64,000 nt of DNA. Source: Daphnia pulex (lineage: Eukaryota > Arthropoda > Branchiopoda > Diplostraca > Daphniidae). A model generated the notes under the pieces. It ran no database searches, was not told where the DNA came from, and worked only from the letters and a program-made list of their open reading frames with translations. Positions 58,585-64,000 of this stretch are shown in pieces. The number at the start of each line of letters is the position of its first letter. The first letter of the stretch is position 1. The translations under genes were made by a program, and so were the position numbers. The stretch spans positions 9,957,482 through 10,021,481 of the forward strand of contig NC_060028.1 in NCBI RefSeq assembly GCF_021134715.1, given 5' to 3'.

Positions 58585-59231
58585 GTAAGATGACGAAAAA
58601 ATATCCACCTCTTTTTTTTCTCTCTTCTTTTTCTTTCATTTGTTTCTTGTGAACACCTGAACAAAAAACCGAACAGGTTTTCCTCGTGATTGCGTCACTC
58701 CACCAGGCGTTTCAGCTTAATACCTGGTGGTGGTGGTGGTGTGGTGTCGTCTATATCCACCGTTAGGCACCCCAGCAACAACAATTTCTTTCCCAAAAAA
58801 CAAGAAACAAACAACCCAAAAAAGTCTCGTTTCATACACGTCCAATTCAATCAGACTGAAACGTTTGATGTAGCAATTCTTCTGGTTTTCTCTGTTGTGT
58901 TAACACGAGGATTATTATGTGCCCGAAAGCTTTTTTTTTCAACAATAACAGACAAAAAACTTTTATTTTCTTTGAAAGGCCCTTTGATTTTTTGAGGTTT
59001 TTGCTGAGCAAAGTAATACGGTGCCAAGTAGATTCGATCACGTCTCGGCATCGAGACATTGGAGAGAGAGAAAGGAGCTTGTGAGTTGAACACATGAGTC
59101 ATGTCCGCCCCATACTTGGGATTGTTCAATACGACACTCCTACGCGAAACCGGTCATATATTTGTGTAGAAAAATTCCTTTTTATACACACATTTATTAA
59201 AATACTTTGTCTGGTTTTCACCGGAATCACT

Positions 59232-59246
59232 GCCGCCCCCTGGAAA
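59232..59246 (-). promoter_or_regulatory. CTCF-like motif
   Basis: The minus strand reads TTTCCAGGGGGCGGC, with a perfect core and weaker 5' flank (12 of 15 positions of CCASYAGRKGGCRSY). Confidence 0.3.
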
Positions 59247-62200
59247 CGAGTTCATTAGATTTTTGTGAATTTCTTTTGATAGAGAAAAGATGTGTAGCAG
59301 CCCTAAAAAGATTCCTTCTGATTGGCTGCTCGTTATTAATAAGCGAATTTTTTTCTCCCGTTTCTTTCTTTTTTCAATTTGAAAGAGTCTGAATTTCAAA
59401 TGAGATGCTTCTGCGTCTTGGTTATTAGTTAGTTAGCGGAGTAGTAAGCAAGGCAGGTATAGTAGGTGGAGTTTTGGCGGGGGCAATCGATATTTGTGAA
59501 AAGCCCCAGCTGTGCACCGAGCTAGATCTCATCATCAGTGTGTGTGTGTTCGTTTCCTCCCTAAAATCTCATGTGCGTGGGTTGTACATTTGATATACAC
59601 CCAAAACTGCCTGTCTTTGCCACCGACAATTTTTGTGTTTCCCTATGCGACGACGACTCCGCTGCAAATGCCCGGAAGGTCATTGGAAAATGACGGAAAT
59701 GGGCAGGCAGCAGACCTACAGGGCAGCAGCTGCTACTTCTCAATTGAAACTAGAAGAACCTTTTTTTTTACCTCCTGAGACAAGGAAAAAGAATAAAGAA
59801 GAAGGTGGGCAGATGTTGTTTGTCGGTGTCCAGCTGACCCCTCCGTCTGGGATTCTCAGCCCCCCTCCTATTAGAAGAACCCCTCCATAGTAAAACTGCC
59901 TACGTACCTACTATTTGGGGGCTTGTAAAAGAATACACCTTGATGACCCTGATTGAGGCTGTTTTACCGGTGCATGTACGCTATAAATGAGGTCAAAGGT
60001 CCTACCGAGATTAATCCGCTTTGAAATGGAAAGAAGGGGGGCTTGGTCTTGTGATCCATCCAGGGGGGGACGTCGTCGGATGCGCGGGCGTCCTGGTGAA
60101 ACCTTTTTCCTTTTTTGGACGACAAGAAAAGCCAAAACGAAAAAGATGGGTGGGTGGAGGAGACATGATAGGACAGGGGGATACATGAAGGGGCTATCCT
60201 CTCTGCTATGGTATATATATATATGATGAGAGCTATGAAGATGGATCCGCTCCCGCTTCGTACATATATCCTTCTTCTCCCCTCACGAGTCACAAGACGG
60301 ATCGTACATCTTCTAAAGTCATGATGATATTACAAAGGGTGGGGACTAGAGGGTCTAAGAGTTTTCTTTTTTCCTGGCCACGATCGATACGTACATGACC
60401 TGTTTTTTCTTCTTCCCAGTACCTTCTTACTGCGTCTTCCTCCTCACTACATCTTCTCTTATTATATTGTAAAAAAAGATTGAGATAGACTGTGGAATGT
60501 GTCGGAGCTAGTGGAAATTGAATTGTTTCCCATCCGTCTCTCTCTCTCTGTGTGTGTGTGACTCTGCGCCTTTTGGATGGCTTATAGAATACTCACCATT
60601 TATGATGTTAGTATTAGTACAACGACGAAGACTTTACTCCATTCCAGCTCTGACTACATTATAGCACCCCGGCAGTGGACAGGGCTGGATGAAGTGAGTC
60701 TCTCATCCGTTGGGGTTGTATACAAGTGTAAGAGTCTCCCCTGGAACATTCCACTTTCTTGTTGTTATCTACAGCGACACTGTCGGAATAGGCGGAGTGA
60801 GTCTTTATGGCTCGTTTCTCCTCGTCGTGGGCATACAGTCTAGTATGTTGGCGACTTGATTATTTACCAACTATATACTGATGCGAGCAGCTCTTTTTCT
60901 TTTGTGTGTTCTCCCCTCATTGGCTCTTCCTGTCGGATGCGACGTTTGCCAAGGCCTAAATTGCATTCGCTCTATACCCTCATTTAATTAGGCCTGGGAT
61001 ACTGTATAGCTGAGCAGTATATTAGCTTTGTTAATACATAGAGAGTCTTGCGTTGTCAGCGCTACGTATTGTATTATTTAACCGTGACTACAAGGCCCAG
61101 TCCAAGTTGTGTGGATCAATCTCATCACGACGGTTCACCCCTCGGTTCACGTGGAAATACTAAACCTTTTCTTACCTTCGTTAAAAAAGAATTTTCTCCC
61201 TTTTCCCGCCGTCACACAAATTCCTTTTCGTCTTTTTTTATTTATTTTTATTATTTGTCGTCGTCCTCACCACCAGCACCACCACTACCAACCCGCCCCT
61301 TCAATTTCGGTTGTGGAATGCAATCAAAGCAAATCAACAGCGGGAGAGATGCCAGATTGATATTGCTCTGCGACCCAAACACAGCGGCTGAAAAATCTTT
61401 TGATGTGAGGAATCTTTTTTGACTTGGGGAATAAGAATGCCAGAGAGAGAAAGAGAGGTGCGATTGTGATCGGGTTACTGCTTCGTCCTTCTTTCTTTTT
61501 TCTCTCTCCCTTCCAGCTGAAGAAGAAGAGATGTGGATGAAAGTTGAGAGAGAGAAAGAAAGAAGGAGAAGAAAAAGAGCATAACGGTTTCAGAGGGACT
61601 ATGTGGGCCAAGAAGCCTCCGGGTTTCTCTCTCTCTCTCTTGCTGTTTCGTATATATAAATGTATTTATATACCCACACATACACTCTCTCTCGCTCTGG
61701 TGTCTCACGCTGGGTGACCTAGGTGGGTGGCTGCATGGGGTGAGGAGGAGGAGGAAAAGAAGAAACGGTCGCGTCACGATCCAACTCCAAGTCAGTCAAC
61801 CGGGACCCTTTTCTTTTCTTTCTTTTTGGGATGGTTTTCCGTGTGTGTGTCTATGTTCTTTTTCCCTAGTCATTTGCTACAGATTTTGCCATTCCACCGA
61901 CACATTTTTGTGAGAGTCGAGATTTATTCATTTTTTTTTAGTAGTAGCCAACAGGAAGAAAAACGAGGTTATTTTTATGGTAAATGCGATGTAACATTTG
62001 TACGGGACACATGTAACGCGCCCGTATAAATTCAGGATTTCATATCGAAAAAGAAAAACAGACGTTGGGAAAAGAAAGAAAGAAAATGAGATGTTTGTGT
62101 GTGTGTTTTTCTTCGTCGTCTCCCTATTGAATGACGGCGATCATTATGCCGCTCACGTTCTCCTTTTGGATCCTAGACGGATGGATGATGATGATGATGA

Positions 62201-62584
62201 AGTTTATTATATATTTTCATGTCGGCTACAAAAATGACGGGATCGTGATCGGAATAAGCCATGGGATCCATATCGATCCGCGTTATTATATTCCATTGTT
62301 CCAGTTTTTCAGACTTATGGTCTCTCCGCTCTGCCCACGTAGGAAAAATTCACAAGGGCCGAAAGTTTTCGTTTCATCTGTTTTCGTCGTTATGGATTTT
62401 ATCATCACACACTCAGACGGACCCTCTAACGTCTGTGTGTCATTTTCTCGTTGAAAGGCAGAAACGAGGTGGCGGTGGGTTAGCAGCTGTGTGCCATTCC
62501 TTTCTGCGCTTGTTGCTCTTCCAAGTTTCTCTCCCCCCACCGACGCCTTTGCCCCGCCAAGCCGCGTGAATCTATATTTACACG

Positions 62585-62604
62585 CCGACCGACCGACCGA
62601 CCGA
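62585..62604. repeat. (CGAC)n microsatellite
   Basis: Five CGAC/GACC units in a row within the long intron-like region. Confidence 0.85.
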
Positions 62605-64000
62605 CAGCGCTTTATTTTAAAAAGGGCAAAAGAAATGCTGGACAAAATCGAATCGACTCGTTGATGGATTGCAGGTTTCTTTTTCATCCAGGAGTTGCTA
62701 GAAAAGACGTTGACTTGCGTTCGTGAGGAGCCGTTTGGGTGCGGTCAACCTATCTTTGGGCGGTAGATTTTTTGAAAATTGCGTAGTACATAGGACTCGA
62801 ATCTTTTTTTAAATTTTATTTCCCCGTTGGCTCCTCGTTGGTCTTGTCTCCTATTCTGTGTTTAGACTTGAGCCTATTAGAGAAGAGCTTAACCTTTAGG
62901 CTCTAGTGTTGTTTCCATACCGAAAAACTCTGGGAGTTATATACCCCGAACAACTCGCTGCCTTCTCCCCAGAGGAGGAGAAGGAACAAGAAACTTTGTG
63001 ACTCTCTTGAGCGGATAAAATAGGAGCGACTTTGTTGTTGTGACTATAGAAAGGGGGGAAGAATTTTTCAGCGGAGGGAACTGTGTCGAAGAAAAATGGC
63101 CTCTTGACTCATTCATCTTTCTTTGGTACAACCGCTGTAATCACACAGGCGTCGTAGTCAATCGTAAAAGAGGAGAGGGGGAGGGAAAACGACAACGACG
63201 TCGTTTTTATAGTGCCCGGAGATTTGATCCCCTTTTTTTAATATTTCTTTTTTTCGGCTTCTGAGGCTAATGCCGACACTGCTGTTGCTATAATATCCCG
63301 AATTTGATGCAATCATCGTTATCGTCATTATAATGTCCACTCGACGGAGCGTGTATAGCCCCTCGTTCGTATCATAGCAGAGGAGGAGAGCGGCACGATG
63401 ACGTTGTCTGCTAATGAACGCGCCATCGCTCGCATAGAATGCACACACACACCCGTTAGAGTATCATGTCCCTCCTCTTTTTTCTTCTTCATCATCTTTT
63501 CTTCTCTTCAATTCAGTCTCATCCGCACCACTGGCTTTTGTGGAGAAAGACGACGATGATTTTCATCTTTTTTATCGTGTCCCGCTCGTTAACGATGAAG
63601 AAGAAAAAAAAGCCACCATCTATCTTTTTTTTTCCGACTTCTCATTCGTTTTATTGCCATTTTATTTTAAATATTCTTTCCCGTTGGGATGAAATCACAC
63701 AACGATTCCTCTTCTTCTTTCGTGACTCACGCCGATGCTGCCGATCGACAATCTCACAAACAGCTGTTTCTTCCTCTTTTTTTTTGTGTGTACAGTTGAG
63801 AGGATCTTTCGTGTTTGTGTTTTTTATAGGGTCCCTTAACGACTTGTTCAATGTCTCTCTCTCCACTTTTGCCTCCTCCTCCTCCTTTTTCTCGACCATT
63901 TCAAATGCATTTTTATCGATTTCTCTCCACCGACGAAATTTATGCAACCCCCCTTCTTTCGGGGGGTGGGTGGTGGTTGTTGTACTACAGAAAATCAGAC

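Larger units (their letters stand above)
58585..64000 (+). other. Long intron-like low-complexity region
   Basis: 5.4 kb after the signal-peptide exon, with no convincing exon. Open frames are low-complexity. Microsatellites include TGG units near 58729-58741, a TA run near 60211-60223, ATG units near 62184-62200 and CGAC units near 62585-62604. A CTCF-like core (CAGGGGGCGG on the minus strand) lies at 59232-59246. The texture matches 1052-8663. Confidence 0.5.

Noticed and set aside
59640-59700. C-K-C-P-E-G-H-W segment resembling an EGF-like loop, as a next exon for the secreted-protein gene
   Set aside because: Acceptor and phase do not match the exon ending at 58584 and no further cysteines follow with EGF spacing.
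62690-62760. Exon-like segment with a good pyrimidine tract, acceptor and a GTAGAT donor
   Set aside because: It is open only in phase 0, whereas the exon at 58506-58584 ends in phase 1; joined in phase it hits TGA.

Overview
This window is eukaryotic nuclear DNA. It looks like an arthropod, most likely a Daphnia-type branchiopod crustacean. I infer this from dense genes on both strands, introns mostly 50-100 bp with GT-AG ends, a moderate GC content and protein families that read as arthropod orthologues. Exons were placed by hand from splice sites, phase continuity and family resemblance. No database was searched.

Layout. 1-8663 is a low-complexity, microsatellite-rich stretch with one small spliced exon (968-1051). 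8664-13507 (+) carries the helicase core of a FANCJ/BRIP1-type DNA helicase whose Walker A exon is not visible. 13845-15857 (-) is a two-domain UPF0462 (C4orf33-like) protein that appears to have a signal peptide and a GPI-type tail. It is divergent from pescadillo (16592-18966, +). Next come a group III secreted phospholipase A2 (19950-22068, +), an OB-fold STN1 homologue (22913-23684, +) whose stop codon overlaps the start of a TMCO6/importin-alpha-like ARM protein (23681-24959, +), the H4K20 methyltransferase KMT5A/SET8 (25679-27161, +) and the eIF4E transporter 4E-T (28497-32339, +). Two unrecognised genes lie on the minus strand (33431-35471 and 35801-36579). A giant AT-hook and C2H2 zinc-finger protein of about 3186 residues fills 38244-48653 (+). 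RNF216/TRIAD3 (50033-53022, +) and cyclin L (53611-56806, +) follow. The right end (58506-64000) has the signal-peptide exon of a secreted protein followed by more than 5.4 kb of intron-like sequence.

Functional themes. Most genes are housekeeping or nuclear: genome maintenance (BRIP1, STN1, KMT5A), ribosome biogenesis (pes), mRNA control (4E-T, cyclin L) and ubiquitin signalling (RNF216). I see no evidence that they form a single pathway.

The most interesting observations are the ATGA overlap that makes the STN1/TMCO6-like pair look dicistronic within one exon; a stop-containing (poison) cassette exon beside a structured GC-rich element in the only long intron of cyclin L; the duplicated, apparently GPI-anchored UPF0462 protein; recurrent CTCF-like 15-mers at gene boundaries; and two likely GC-AG introns.
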